Below, piece by piece: positions 23,171-32,668 of a stretch of 64,000 nucleotides of DNA. The notes beneath the pieces were generated by a model. That model worked only from the letters and a program-made list of their open reading frames with translations. It had not been told where the DNA came from and did not search any database. This DNA is from Gammaproteobacteria bacterium (GTDB lineage: Bacteria > Pseudomonadota > Gammaproteobacteria > Acidiferrobacterales > Sulfurifustaceae). Position 1 is the first letter of the stretch; every line of letters begins with the position of its first letter. The DNA is taken from positions 1 through 64,000 of the forward strand of contig JACQFZ010000029.1 of the NCBI GenBank assembly GCA_016199745.1, read 5' to 3'. Both the position numbers and the translations under genes were made by a program.

Positions 23171-24688
23171 ATGGAATACAGCGTCAAAAGCGGAACCCCC
23201 AAGAAACAACGCAGCGGTTGCCTCGTTGTCGGCATCTACAGCGGCCGCAAACTCTCCGCTGCCGCGCGCGAGATCGACGAAGTTTGCAATGGCGCGATCA
23301 TGCAGATCGTCCGCCGCGGCGATCACAACGGTAACCCCGGTCAAACCTTACTGCTACACAACCTACCGAACTCGCCCAGCGAACGCGTTTTGCTCATCGG
23401 CTGCGGCAAGGACAAAGAATTCAACGAAGCGCGCTATCGCGACGTCACCGCCGCCGCCATCAACGCACTCAAGAATACCGGCGCCGGCGAAGCGACATCT
23501 TATCTCACCGATCTCGACGTCAAGGGCCGCGATGTGCTGTGGAAGTTGCGCCAAGCGGTCGAGATCAGCGAGGCATCGCTCTACCGCTTCGATCAGCTGA
23601 AGAGCAATAAGAACGACGACAACCGCCGGGCGCTGAAGCGCCTGATCCTCGCCGTGGCCAAGCGCAGCGATCTGCAGCCCGGCGAACAAGCGGTCAATGA
23701 AGCGCTCGCGGTTGCGGCCGGCGTGCGTCTCGCCAAAGATCTCGGCAATCTGCCGGGCAACATCTGCACACCGACTTATCTGGCAGAGCAAGCGGTCGAG
23801 CTCGCCAAGCAATACGGCATGGGCAACACGGTGCTCGAAGAATCTGACATGCGCGGTCTGGGCATGGGCGCGCTGTTGTCGGTATCGCGCGGCAGCCGCC
23901 AACCGCCGAAGTTCATCGTCCTCGAATACCGCGGCGGTATCGAGAACGAAGCGCCGGTCGCACTCGTCGGCAAAGGCATCACCTTCGATGCCGGCGGCAT
24001 CTCGATCAAACCATCAGCGGCGATGGACGAGATGAAGTTCGACATGTGTGGCGCTGCCTCCGTGCTCGGTACGCTCAAAGCAATCGCCGAGCTCAAGCTC
24101 CGCATCAACGTCGTCGGCGTCATCGCCGCCTCGGAAAATTTACCGGACGGTAACGCCAGCAAGCCCGGCGATATCGTCACCAGTATGTCCGGCCAAACCA
24201 TCGAAGTACTGAATACCGACGCCGAAGGCCGCCTGGTACTGTGCGACGCCCTCACCTACGTCGGCCGCTTCAATCCGAGCGTGGTGATCGATATCGCCAC
24301 GCTCACCGGCGCCTGTGTCATCGCCCTCGGTGGTTTTCCCAGCGGTCTGTTCGCCAACAACGATGCGCTCGCGCGTGAATTGCAGAACGCCGGCAAGTAC
24401 ACGCACGATCGCGTCTGGCAGCTGCCGTTGTGGGAGGATTATCAGAAGTTGCTCGACAGCAACTTCGCCGACATGGCCAACATCAGCGGCGGTCGCGAGG
24501 GCGGCGCCATCATCGGTGCCTCGTTCTTGGCGCGCTACACGCGTGATTACAAGTGGGCGCATCTCGACATCGCCGGCACGGCCTGGAAGACCGGCAAGGA
24601 CAAAGGCTCGACCGGCCGGCCGGTGCCGTTGCTCACGCAATTTCTGATCCATCGGGCGGCGAATACCGCCCCGGCCGCGGCGGAATGA
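23171..24688 (+). CDS. pepA: leucyl aminopeptidase PepA
   Basis: 505 residues, M17 family. The C-terminal catalytic domain has VGKGITFDAGGISIKP (metal ligands and catalytic Lys), MKFDMCGAASVLG and the signature NTDAEGRLVLCDAL, with an essential Arg in it. It releases N-terminal residues from peptides in the cytosol with two metal ions; in Escherichia coli PepA also binds DNA. AGGAAA lies before the ATG. Its stop overlaps the holC start, so pepA and holC are one operon. Confidence 0.95.
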   Translation: MEYSVKSGTPKKQRSGCLVVGIYSGRKLSAAAREIDEVCNGAIMQIVRRGDHNGNPGQTLLLHNLPNSPSERVLLIGCGKDKEFNEARYRDVTAAAINALKNTGAGEATSYLTDLDVKGRDVLWKLRQAVEISEASLYRFDQLKSNKNDDNRRALKRLILAVAKRSDLQPGEQAVNEALAVAAGVRLAKDLGNLPGNICTPTYLAEQAVELAKQYGMGNTVLEESDMRGLGMGALLSVSRGSRQPPKFIVLEYRGGIENEAPVALVGKGITFDAGGISIKPSAAMDEMKFDMCGAASVLGTLKAIAELKLRINVVGVIAASENLPDGNASKPGDIVTSMSGQTIEVLNTDAEGRLVLCDALTYVGRFNPSVVIDIATLTGACVIALGGFPSGLFANNDALARELQNAGKYTHDRVWQLPLWEDYQKLLDSNFADMANISGGREGGAIIGASFLARYTRDYKWAHLDIAGTAWKTGKDKGSTGRPVPLLTQFLIHRAANTAPAAAE

Positions 24689-25110
24689 CCCGGGTCGATT
24701 TTTATCTGCTCCCCGTTGCCGAGGAAAACGGCAAATCGATCGCTGTTTGTAAGCTGGTCCACAAAGCTTATCGTTTAGGCCACCGCGTCTATATACTGGC
24801 ACCGACGCGCGAGCACGCGGCCGATCTCGATCAATTGTTGTGGACCTTCGCTGCCGGCAGCTTTATTCCGCACAAGATCTACAGCGAGCCGCTCGATCCA
24901 CAAGTGCCGGTGCTCGTTGGACATGAGCCACCGCCGGCGGCTTTCACGGACGTACTCATTCCTCTCACAACGGATGTGCCGGAATGCTTTACGCGCTTTG
25001 CGCGCGTGGCTGAGCTCGTTGCGCCGACCGAGATCGAACGCGCCGCAGCGCGCGAACGGTTTCGTTTCTACCGCGAGCGGGGTCACGACGTGCAAACGCA
25101 TAATTTGTAA
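24685..25110 (+). CDS. holC: DNA polymerase III chi subunit HolC
   Basis: 141 residues: TRVDFYLLPVAEENGKSIAVCKLVHKAY at the N-terminus, RVYILAPTREHAADLDQLLWTF and SFIPHK in the middle are characteristic of chi. It links the clamp loader to single-strand-binding protein at the replication fork. The ATG overlaps the pepA stop (ATGA). The pepA-holC-valS neighbourhood is the usual one. Confidence 0.92.
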   Translation: MTRVDFYLLPVAEENGKSIAVCKLVHKAYRLGHRVYILAPTREHAADLDQLLWTFAAGSFIPHKIYSEPLDPQVPVLVGHEPPPAAFTDVLIPLTTDVPECFTRFARVAELVAPTEIERAAARERFRFYRERGHDVQTHNL

Positions 25111-25128
25111 TCAACATCCGTCGTGTAC

Positions 25129-26049
25129 ATGGCTGACGAAAAGCCCAAGCACAAACCGTCGCAGAAGCGCACGCTCGAAGAGGTGATGAAGTCGTTGCAG
25201 GATCTCATTCGCAACGATATCGTCGGCGACACGGATGCGCCCGCCGCACCCATGGACCCGGAACCGGAAGAAGCGCCGGAGGACGAGGATGAGGACGAAT
25301 TTCAGGACGCGCTCGAACTCCTCGACCACCTTATTACCCACGAAATTATCGAACCGGTCGAACGCGCGCGCCGAGCGCGAGCGGAATCGATAGCCGCGGC
25401 CGACGACGAGCTAGCAGAGATAGACGAACAAGCCGTTAGCACTGACGACACGGAAGCCGTAGAATTGCATGGACTGGAAGTCACGGAAGACGACCATATG
25501 GACATGGATAGCCCAGAACCTACCGAAAACGACGCCGCAACGGCACACCCGCAAAACGCCCTACCGCATGAGCCACCGCTGGTACGGCCGGAATTGTTAG
25601 CGGAACCGCCGGAAATCAGCGAGGAACCCCCTAAGTCCGACGAGTGGCCGACGTTTGATGCCGATGGCCCAGCTTTTGCTCCTTTTGAGGACGAGCCATC
25701 AACATCCGACGCCATGCGCAATCCGCAAAAGCCTATCGCCAGGGACGACGCCGAAGAACTGCTGAATATTAAGATCGGTCCGATCGAAGACGATATTCCG
25801 GTACTGCGCGATGTCGCTTATTCCGTCGACGCGGATAATAGCGGTGCGCCGATCCTTCCCGGCAGCGCCCAATCGCGCGAAATCGCCATTCGCGTTATCG
25901 CTCGTCTTAACATCGAGCGCCGCCGAGCCGGCGAACCGGCGCTCGACATCAAGGCCATCGAACGACTGCAACGCATTCTGACCGAGACGCTGACGCGGCA
26001 TGAATTGGCCGCGTTGGTGGCAGACGATAAAGATCCCGAAACTCACTAA
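25129..26049 (+). CDS. acidic hypothetical protein downstream of holC
   Basis: 306 residues, start at MADEKPKHKPSQKRTLEEVMKSLQDLIRNDI (a GTG two codons earlier is possible). The first 35 residues are helical and basic; the middle (about 40-230) is low-complexity, rich in Glu, Asp, Pro and Ala and probably disordered; the last 70 (SREIAIRVIARLNIERRRAGEPALDIKAIERLQRIL) look folded and helical. Genes of this type often sit between holC and valS in gammaproteobacteria, with no known role. An interaction domain held by a flexible linker is the only inference I can make. Confidence 0.75.
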   Translation: MADEKPKHKPSQKRTLEEVMKSLQDLIRNDIVGDTDAPAAPMDPEPEEAPEDEDEDEFQDALELLDHLITHEIIEPVERARRARAESIAAADDELAEIDEQAVSTDDTEAVELHGLEVTEDDHMDMDSPEPTENDAATAHPQNALPHEPPLVRPELLAEPPEISEEPPKSDEWPTFDADGPAFAPFEDEPSTSDAMRNPQKPIARDDAEELLNIKIGPIEDDIPVLRDVAYSVDADNSGAPILPGSAQSREIAIRVIARLNIERRRAGEPALDIKAIERLQRILTETLTRHELAALVADDKDPETH

Positions 26050-26390
26050 CGCGACCGATTTGGCGGCGCTGGTAATAGTCGGAGTAAGCATCGATCCATC
26101 GATTCACTTCGCCGCTGTCCACCAGTCGGCGAATAGGCCAAGTACTTCTGCCGTTCTTTAGTTAAGTAGGCGGCAACGATGAGGTCGATGTCGCCGCGCT
26201 TCGCGTACGTCTGCACCCGATTCCACGGCCCCAGCGCCTGACTTTCGACTTTGATCCCCAACTCGGCAAACGCGGTCGCCGCCAATGCGACCACCCTCTT
26301 CCCACATGACGGGTGGATATTCCGGATGACCGGAAGCAATGAGAACATCTTCACTGCGGGCAATAGTCGGACAGGACACCGGCAAACAGG
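26046..26390 (-). pseudogene. transporter substrate-binding protein (SBP_bac_3), frameshifted relic
   Basis: Pieces of one protein appear in different minus-strand frames: [21 protein letters not shown], then [48 protein letters not shown], then GEVNRWIDAYSDYYQRRQ in yet another frame. Together they match the lobe of family-3 periplasmic solute-binding proteins. At least two frameshifts and the missing C-terminus mark it as dead. It fills the gap between the hypothetical gene and valS; the valS promoter must lie within or beside it. Confidence 0.75.
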
Positions 26391-26505
26391 TTCGGGCCCA
26401 CCCGGGCGACCCGCCAACCGGTCGCCGGGAGCGATGCAGACTCTTTTCAACATTGGCCCCAAAGCCATTACAATTCCGCCCTTCCGTATGGATACCCGAG
26501 AGCAC

Positions 26506-29499
26506 ATGAGCCGCGACGCCGCCCACAACCCAGCCACCACCCCCGAAACGACCCTAAGCAAGGCCTACGACCCGCACGCCATCGAGCAGCGGATCTATGA
26601 ATCTTGGGAAAAGGCCGGCGACTTCGCGCCGACCGGCAAGGGCGACCCGTACTGCATTATGATCCCGCCGCCGAACGTCACCGGCAGCCTGCACATGGGG
26701 CACGCGTTCCAAGACACGATCATGGACGCACTCATCCGCTATCACCGTATGAAGGGCCAGAACACGCTCTGGCAAGCAGGCACCGACCACGCCGGCATCG
26801 CCACGCAAATGGTGGTCGAGCGTCAGCTCGAAGCCGAAGGCAAAAAACGCCACGACCTGGGCCGCGAGCGTTTTATCGAGCGTGTGTGGCAATGGAAAGG
26901 CCAATCGGGCGGCACGATCACCAAACAGCTGCGGCGCATGGGCGCGGCGCTCGACTGGTCGCGCGAGCGCTTCACCATGGACGAGGGCCTATCGCACACC
27001 GTCACCGAAGTGTTCGTGCGCTTGTACGAAGAAGGTTTGATCTATCGCGGCCAACGCCTGGTGAACTGGGATCCGGTACTGCACACCGCCGTGTCCGATC
27101 TCGAAGTTATCTCCGAAGAGGAGAACGGCTTTCTGTGGCACATCCGCTACCCGATCGCGAAGTCGACGGAATATCTGGTGGTCGCCACTACCCGCCCGGA
27201 GACGATGCTCGGCGATACCGCGGTCGCGGTTCATCCCGACGATGAGCGCTACAAACACCTCATCGGCCGCTGCGTCGAGCTACCGCTCGCCGGCCGCAAG
27301 ATTCCGATCATTGCCGACACGTATGTCGATCCTGCGTTCGGCTCCGGCTGCGTGAAGATCACGCCGGCACACGACTTCAACGACTACCAAGTCTGGCAGC
27401 GTCACAAGGATCAGGTGTACTTCAAGTCGCAACCGTACGGCGGCTTGATCAATATCTTCAGCATCGATGCCAAGATCAAGAAGCACAACTTCGACGAATA
27501 CGCCTGGGGCCGCATCGAGCACGACCGCAAGAGCGGCCAACCGTGCTACGAAGAAGGCTTCATCGGCTTGCCGACCAAAGATCTGATTCCGCCGAAGTAC
27601 TGCGAGCTCGACCGCTTCGAGGCGCGCCAGCAAATCATCGCCGACCTCGAGGCCGCCGGCCTCTTGGAAAAAGTCCAAGACCACAAACTCATGATCCCGC
27701 GCGGCGACCGCACCAACGCCGTTATCGAGCCGTACTTAACCGATCAGTGGTACGTGAAGGTCGCGCCGCTCGCCGAGCAAGCAATCAAAGTCGTCGAAGA
27801 CGGTCGCATCAAATTCGTCCCGGAAAATTGGACGAAAACTTATTATGAGTGGATGAACAACATTCAAGACTGGTGCATCTCGAGCCAAATCTGGTGGGGC
27901 CATCGCGTGCCCGCCTGGTACGACGCCGACGGCAACATCTACGTCGCCCGCACCGAGGCCGAAGCAAAGAAGAAGGCTCGCGCCATGAATGGCGTCGATA
28001 CCAAACTTGAACAAGACAAAGACGTGCTCGACACCTGGTTCTCGTCGGCACTGTGGCCGTTCTCGACGCTCGGCTGGCCCGAAAAAACGCCCGAGCTGAA
28101 AGCGTTCTATCCGACCAGCGTGCTCGTCACCGGTTTCGACATCATCTTCTTCTGGGTCGCGCGCATGATCATGATGGGCCTCAAGTTCACCGGCGAGGTC
28201 CCGTTCAAAGAGGTCTACATCCACGGCTTAGTGCGCGACGGCCACGGCCAGAAGATGTCGAAGTCCAAAGGCAACGTGCTCGATCCGCTCGACTTGATCG
28301 ACGGCATCGATTTGGAATCGCTAGTCGCAAAGCGCACCACCGGCTTGATGCGCCCGCAAGACGCCCCAAAGATCGAGCAAGCCACGCGCAAAGAATTCGC
28401 CAACGGCATTCCGGCGCACGGCGCCGACGCGTTGCGCTACACCTTCGCCAGCCTCGCCACTCAAGGCCGTGACATCAAATTCGACCTGGGCCGCATCGAC
28501 GGCTACCGCAACTTCTGCAACAAGCTGTGGAACGCCGCCCGCTACGTACTCATGAACACCGAAGGCCACGACTGCGGAACCGCGGGTCTCTCTCGGACCG
28601 AAGCGGGAGAGGGACCAAGGGAGCGGGGGAAATTAGAACTCACCGCCGCTGACCATTGGATCCGGTCGCGCCTAACCCAAACAACCATCGATGTCGAAAC
28701 CGGCTTCCGCGAATATCGCTTCGACATCGCCGCCCAAGCAATCTACAGCTTCGTCTGGCACGAGTACTGCGATTGGTACTTGGAACTGTCGAAGGTCGCG
28801 CTGAACGACCCGAACAGCACCCCCGAACAACTGCGCGGCACACGCCACACGCTGGTCAGCGTGCTCGAAGCACTGCTGCGCCTGGCCCACCCGCTCATGC
28901 CGTTCATTACCGAAGAAATCTGGCAACGCGTCGCACCGCTCGCCGGCAAACACGGCAACACCATCATGCGCCAGCCCTACCCCGACGCGCGCCCGCAAAC
29001 GATCAACCCGGCCGCTGCTGAAGAAATGCAGTGGGTCATGGCCGTCATCAGCGCGGTCCGCACGATCCGCAGCGAGCGCGACATCTCACCGGCGAAAGCA
29101 TTACCGGTGCTACTCGCCGACGGCAGCGACCGTGAGCACACGTGGATGCGTAATAGCACGCACTACCTCAAGCTGCTCGGCCGCATGGAAACGCTCACCT
29201 GGCTGAACAAAGACGAGCCCGCACCCGAATCGATCATGGAACTCGTCGGCGACATGAAAGTGCTCGTGCCGCTCGGCTCGTTGATCGATAAGAAAGCCGA
29301 GCTTGAGCGCCTGCAGAGGGAAATCGAGAAGAACGAAAAGGAGCTCGACAAAGCGAAGACAAAACTCGCTAACCAGGAGTTCGTCGCGCGCGCGCCCACC
29401 GTCGTCGTGGAAGAAGTAAGAGCTCGTGTCCAGCAGTTCGAACAGGATGTGGCGAAGTTCAAGGCGCAGTACGCGCAAGTCGCCGCACTCCCTGGCTAG
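26506..29499 (+). CDS. valS: valyl-tRNA synthetase
   Basis: 997 residues from [14 protein letters not shown]; the ATG at 26488 adds six. Class I synthetase charging tRNA-Val. The HIGH-type motif is in [15 protein letters not shown], the editing domain has [16 protein letters not shown], the KMSKS loop is [14 protein letters not shown], and the anticodon domain and C-terminal coiled coil ([20 protein letters not shown]) complete it. Between the catalytic and anticodon domains the stretch [16 protein letters not shown] is encoded by a CTCTCCC-type repeat (28586-28629) inserted in frame; relatives have a short loop there. The reading frame is otherwise unbroken, so the enzyme tolerates the insertion. 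Confidence 0.96.
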   Translation: MSRDAAHNPATTPETTLSKAYDPHAIEQRIYESWEKAGDFAPTGKGDPYCIMIPPPNVTGSLHMGHAFQDTIMDALIRYHRMKGQNTLWQAGTDHAGIATQMVVERQLEAEGKKRHDLGRERFIERVWQWKGQSGGTITKQLRRMGAALDWSRERFTMDEGLSHTVTEVFVRLYEEGLIYRGQRLVNWDPVLHTAVSDLEVISEEENGFLWHIRYPIAKSTEYLVVATTRPETMLGDTAVAVHPDDERYKHLIGRCVELPLAGRKIPIIADTYVDPAFGSGCVKITPAHDFNDYQVWQRHKDQVYFKSQPYGGLINIFSIDAKIKKHNFDEYAWGRIEHDRKSGQPCYEEGFIGLPTKDLIPPKYCELDRFEARQQIIADLEAAGLLEKVQDHKLMIPRGDRTNAVIEPYLTDQWYVKVAPLAEQAIKVVEDGRIKFVPENWTKTYYEWMNNIQDWCISSQIWWGHRVPAWYDADGNIYVARTEAEAKKKARAMNGVDTKLEQDKDVLDTWFSSALWPFSTLGWPEKTPELKAFYPTSVLVTGFDIIFFWVARMIMMGLKFTGEVPFKEVYIHGLVRDGHGQKMSKSKGNVLDPLDLIDGIDLESLVAKRTTGLMRPQDAPKIEQATRKEFANGIPAHGADALRYTFASLATQGRDIKFDLGRIDGYRNFCNKLWNAARYVLMNTEGHDCGTAGLSRTEAGEGPRERGKLELTAADHWIRSRLTQTTIDVETGFREYRFDIAAQAIYSFVWHEYCDWYLELSKVALNDPNSTPEQLRGTRHTLVSVLEALLRLAHPLMPFITEEIWQRVAPLAGKHGNTIMRQPYPDARPQTINPAAAEEMQWVMAVISAVRTIRSERDISPAKALPVLLADGSDREHTWMRNSTHYLKLLGRMETLTWLNKDEPAPESIMELVGDMKVLVPLGSLIDKKAELERLQREIEKNEKELDKAKTKLANQEFVARAPTVVVEEVRARVQQFEQDVAKFKAQYAQVAALPG
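28586..28629. repeat. GC-rich hairpin repeat inserted in frame in valS
   Basis: GCGGGAGAGGGACCAAGGGAG here is nearly the same as GCGGGAGAGGGAACAAGGGAG in the MITE-like element near 11620, showing that this is the same repeat family inside an essential coding region. It adds about 14 codons. Confidence 0.7.
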
Positions 29500-29502
29500 T
29501 TC

Positions 29503-29817
29503 CTACTCGTCGGTAAGGACCTGCTGCGCCACGTTGTCGACCACCACCGGACATTCGAAGTAGGTTACGGTTGGATCAGTGCCGTACTTCTCCCGGACGA
29601 ATGAGCGCCACGATTCTGTGTACATTGCTTCTGCCTCTGGCCTCGAATTCCAAAGGTAGACGCCACCTGCTGTGGCTCCGTCTTGGGAGAGCACGTAGTG
29701 CTTCCGAAACAAACCTTGTACGCCTCGATACTTTGGCGCGGTGCTCAGGAAGATGCGGCGAGCTTCCTCGCGAGTGATTGGCTTTGGCAAAGCGAACGCA
29801 GTAATGACGATAATCAT
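29503..29817 (-). CDS. YdhR-like small monooxygenase-fold protein
   Basis: 104 residues starting MIIVITAFALPKPITREEARRIF, with AGGAGG before this ATG; a longer in-frame ATG is rejected. KYRGVQGLFRKHYVLSQDGATAGGVYLWNSRPEAEAMYTESW matches the dimeric alpha/beta-barrel YdhR family. Its substrate is unknown. It is convergent to valS, with the stop codons only a few bases apart. Confidence 0.82.
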   Translation of the reverse strand: MIIVITAFALPKPITREEARRIFLSTAPKYRGVQGLFRKHYVLSQDGATAGGVYLWNSRPEAEAMYTESWRSFVREKYGTDPTVTYFECPVVVDNVAQQVLTDE

Positions 29818-29993
29818 CTGCACCTCCTGTTGTGCTGTGTGGCCGATGACGCCCAACTTGTTATAAATCGCAAATGCCAATATAACATCGCTGAATACTG
29901 GCGTTTCTGGTCATAGACTGTACATATGTACAGTATTAACAGAATCGACAAATCACGCACGCCGGCTTTAGCCTCTACGCGGCTGCTCGACCA

Positions 29994-30318
29994 GCAAGTG
30001 TAGCGTGCGCCATGCGCACGACCCCTCTACCATCGAAGCATGGCCACCTTCCGACGCTCCACCGTTCCAGGCGCAACGTATTTCTTCACAACAGTAAATA
30101 CCTACTTGAAAAACACATGGATTACATTCATTGGAATCCGATCAAGTAGGGTTATGTGAAGCGGGTGCGCGATTGGCGCTATTCAAGTTTTCACCGCTTT
30201 GTCGAACAGGGCGTCTACACGCCGGATTGGGCATTGCCGCCGGCACAAGGCGAACCGTTTGCGGAGGGTGGTTTCGACGAGGTGGGGTGATCGTGCGCAT
30301 GGCGCACGCTACGCTTGC
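29994..30318 (+). mobile_element. REP-flanked RAYT unit
   Basis: A REP palindrome (29994-30022, core CGTGCGCCATGCGCACG) and its inverted copy (30291-30318) enclose a decayed REP-associated tyrosine transposase. The unit starts and ends at the palindromes, which suggests that REP and transposase moved together. The same layout recurs at 31165-31412. Confidence 0.75.
30040..30290 (+). pseudogene. REP-associated tyrosine transposase (RAYT), internally deleted
   Basis: The start MATFRRSTVPGATYFFTTVNTY is the typical N-terminus of Y1-type REP transposases (Y1_Tnp). Directly after it the DNA jumps to the C-terminal part in another frame: EKHMDYIHWNPIK, stop, GYVKRVRDWRYSSFHRFVEQGVY...EGGFDEVG. The middle, which holds the HUH motif and catalytic Tyr, is deleted, and one in-frame TAG interrupts the end. 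It cannot make active protein. Confidence 0.8.
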
Positions 30319-30379
30319 AAAAAAAAATCATTTTTCAAAGTAAGCGACCAGCCGCCAACGGCCGGTCGCTTGCCCGCGT

Positions 30380-30784
30380 TCATTCGGTACGGCACCATGG
30401 GAGGCCGCTATCACCGACATCTTCTTCCCCGGTGGTGCCAATAGCCGAGGCGGGCACCCAACCCCAAGCTTCGAAATTTTCCCAGCCCGACAAGGTGCGA
30501 TCGCCTTGGGTCAAGTACCAAACATCGTTATGACCTTCATGTTCCCTGATATGCGTTTTGCACGTAAACCAGCTCGGATTGGAATCTAAAATTCCGACGG
30601 GTTGTAAATTTTCGTCGTCGTAACGCTGGTAGACATAGGTATGGGGCGTATTCGGACAGTACCATTGGTCGCCGCTTTGCCAGCAGCTGGCGAACGCACC
30701 TGTCGAGAATAAAAAGGCGCTGAGCGCGACCGCGGCGCGCATCTTCGTTGCCGTGCGTCGTTGTTGGTTGTTGGGCTTGTACAT
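30380..30784 (-). CDS. small secreted protein, unknown function
   Basis: 134 residues; AGGAGG stands just before ATG 30784, so this start is used although the signal peptide proper (MRAAVALSAFLFSTGAFA) begins at residue 15. The mature part of about 100 residues has four cysteines and is rich in Trp, Tyr and Asp (SCWQSGDQWYCPNTPHTYVYQRYDDENL). I do not recognise the family. It lies between the two RAYT relics, so it may be an acquired gene. Confidence 0.7.
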   Translation of the reverse strand: MYKPNNQQRRTATKMRAAVALSAFLFSTGAFASCWQSGDQWYCPNTPHTYVYQRYDDENLQPVGILDSNPSWFTCKTHIREHEGHNDVWYLTQGDRTLSGWENFEAWGWVPASAIGTTGEEDVGDSGLPWCRTE

Positions 30785-31164
30785 AATTCCTCCTATTCGA
30801 GAATTCTCGGTGAGTAGTTATCCATGTAGCCTCCAGAACTATTGAAGGACAAAAACAGCTATTTGAAACTTGCGCACTGCGAAATAGGTTGGATTGATCA
30901 TTTTCTAATACGCTCCGACCCGCCATAATTTAAAATGAGTTGTGGTGAACCACATTTTCGGTTCAATTTGTCTTCGACAAACATAGGCAAAACCAAAAGG
31001 GTAGAGATCGAACTCGGTTCAGATTGGTCGCGATCTGGCAAACTTTTATTTGCGAAAGACAGAAAATTATTCCGCCTCGCTTTTGGTAAGACAGGCGAAC
31101 TGCCTTGTCTGGATGATGCGGAGTTGCTGATCGATTTAAGTGATCGGACGTTTGAACCAAGAGC
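30785..31164. other. AT-rich gap with a chimeric reading frame
   Basis: No recognisable gene. A plus-strand frame opens at 30935 (MSCGEPHFRFNLSST...) and reads on through the REP palindrome (as RSVRHAHD) into the RAYT fragment, ending at 31384. The first 75 codons match nothing I know and base composition differs from genuine genes nearby. Confidence 0.45.
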
Positions 31165-31412
31165 TAGCAAACGTAGCGTGCGCCATGCGCACGACCCCTC
31201 TGAAAAGCACATGGATTACATGCGTTGGAATCCGGTCAAGCAGGGTTATGTGAAGCGGGTGAGCAATTGGCGCTATTCAAGTTTTCACCACTTTGTCGAA
31301 CAGGGCGGCTACACGTCGGATTGGGTATTACCGCCGGCACAAGGCGAACCGTTTGCGGAGGGTGGTTTCGGCGAGGTGGAGTGATCGTGCGCATGGCGCA
31401 CGCTACGCTTGC
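31165..31412 (+). mobile_element. second REP-flanked RAYT unit
   Basis: REP palindromes at 31165-31193 and (inverted) 31385-31412 enclose the last 60 codons of a RAYT gene (31202-31384): EKHMDYMRWNPVKQGYVKRV...EGGFGEVE. Here the N-terminal part and the catalytic centre are lost altogether. Its C-terminus is about 85% identical to that of the first unit and lacks the internal stop. Confidence 0.8.
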
Positions 31413-31413
31413 T

Positions 31414-31597
31414 ACTTAACTCGACTATGTTACTAAACTGACCCGCCCCAAACTTATTAGCAGGTCCCTTCCCCTTCAGGGGGAAGGACAGGATGGGGGT
31501 GGGTTGTGATCGCTACTGCAAAAAAACCCACCCCCACCCCAGCTTCTCCCCCTGAGGGGGAGGGAGTGGCGGCGGACGCGTTTCGGCTTTTTCTTTA
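31414..31597. repeat. dispersed repeat, copy 1 (about 180 bp)
   Basis: This stretch and 45671-45849 are reverse complements with only scattered differences. Shared landmarks are ACTTAACTCGACTATGTTAC, TTATTAGCAGGTCCCTTCCC, GATCGCTACTG and GCGTTTCGG-like ends. It has two hairpins built from CCCTTCCCC/GGGGAAGG and CCCCTGAGGGGG, and no coding capacity. Confidence 0.75.
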
Positions 31598-31634
31598 ACC
31601 CGATTTATTGTTGCTCTAAGGAAAGCGATGCGCA

Positions 31635-32195
31635 TCATGTAGAGGCGCGAAAGAGATACGGACTCCGTGTCGGTAAAAAACCTGCCGCGATGAAACGCTG
31701 ACGCCACCAATGGCGCGGGCGGAGGGTTACGCGATACTTGTCGCCTGGCTCGAACGACTCGCTCGTACTGCTCAGGAAATGATAGTAGCGACATATCTGA
31801 CTGCACTGAGCCAGTAACCCATCGATATCGCTCTCTTTTAGATAGATCAGCGCGTTGCCAAAGATCAGGTCGAACTGCCGGCCGGCGCTAAGTACTCGCG
31901 GGACGTATTCCAACTGGTCGGCCTGCATTATTCGGGTTCGATAGCGGCGCGGTATACGGCTGTGGGCCCACGGATTTATCTCACAGCCTTCCGGGCGTAC
32001 ATCCCAGGCTTGTTCAAAATGGCGCAGAATGCGGCCAGTCGCTGCTCCTAGAACTGCCACAGACGCTATACGAATTTTGAATCGGTCGATGATGTCAATG
32101 CAGTGGTCGACACCGCTATACGCCAGGTAATTGTCGTCATAGGAACCGGCGCCGCAATAATTCGTAAAGTAGGAAACATCCAACGTCGTGCTCAT
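31635..32195 (-). CDS. SAM-dependent methyltransferase-like protein
   Basis: 186 residues with start at MSTTLDVSYFTNYCGAGSYDDN. The Rossmann core shows motif I VAVLGAATGRILRHFE, an acidic residue after the second strand (GCEINPWAH) and FDLIFGNALIYL as motif IV. No substrate can be deduced. The ribosome site is weak. It stands alone in an accessory region next to repeats; the upstream 470 bases are AT-rich and empty. Confidence 0.65.
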   Translation of the reverse strand: MSTTLDVSYFTNYCGAGSYDDNYLAYSGVDHCIDIIDRFKIRIASVAVLGAATGRILRHFEQAWDVRPEGCEINPWAHSRIPRRYRTRIMQADQLEYVPRVLSAGRQFDLIFGNALIYLKESDIDGLLAQCSQICRYYHFLSSTSESFEPGDKYRVTLRPRHWWRQRFIAAGFLPTRSPYLFRAST

Positions 32196-32668
32196 GCGGA
32201 TTGCTTTCAGGTTAGGTCTCGAGAGATTGGTTGCGCGACACGAGGTGGGATGCTCTTCCAAGCTTTACCGATCGATAAATCCTACGAATCGTCAGCCGAT
32301 TCAGCGTGCCGCCTGCATTTAACGCTTGGTTTTAAGACGACGCACGTTCTACCAGAGTACATAAAGATCATCAACACCTAAGGATGTTGGCAAAACTTGC
32401 CTTCGAGAATATTTTCCACGTTGCATGTGTTCATTTAAGAGTACGATACGATCGGCGTTTAGATCTACTTTCCATTGTCGATACGGTGGCGTCGGGAGAA
32501 ATACCCGTCGTTGATGGATCTCTGCCGCCACACCGTGAATTAACTAGCGCCGCAAAAGGACTTAGCGTTCGGTAATGGGTATGAGGAATTGTCTGCGTGT
32601 GCGAGACGAACCAGCGCCGCAGTTCCCCGATCCGGAATCTCTTAAGTGCCAACAAATGGAGAATTGTT
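32196..32668. other. intergenic region, no gene seen
   Basis: About 470 bases with lower GC. Short frames on both strands have no homology that I recognise. It must contain the promoter of the large exported heme protein and that of the methyltransferase on the other strand. Confidence 0.45.

Noticed and set aside
22772-23344. Minus-strand frame across the lptF/pepA intergenic region
   Set aside because: It overlaps the pepA 5' end, has no homology, and the divergent promoter region must lie here.
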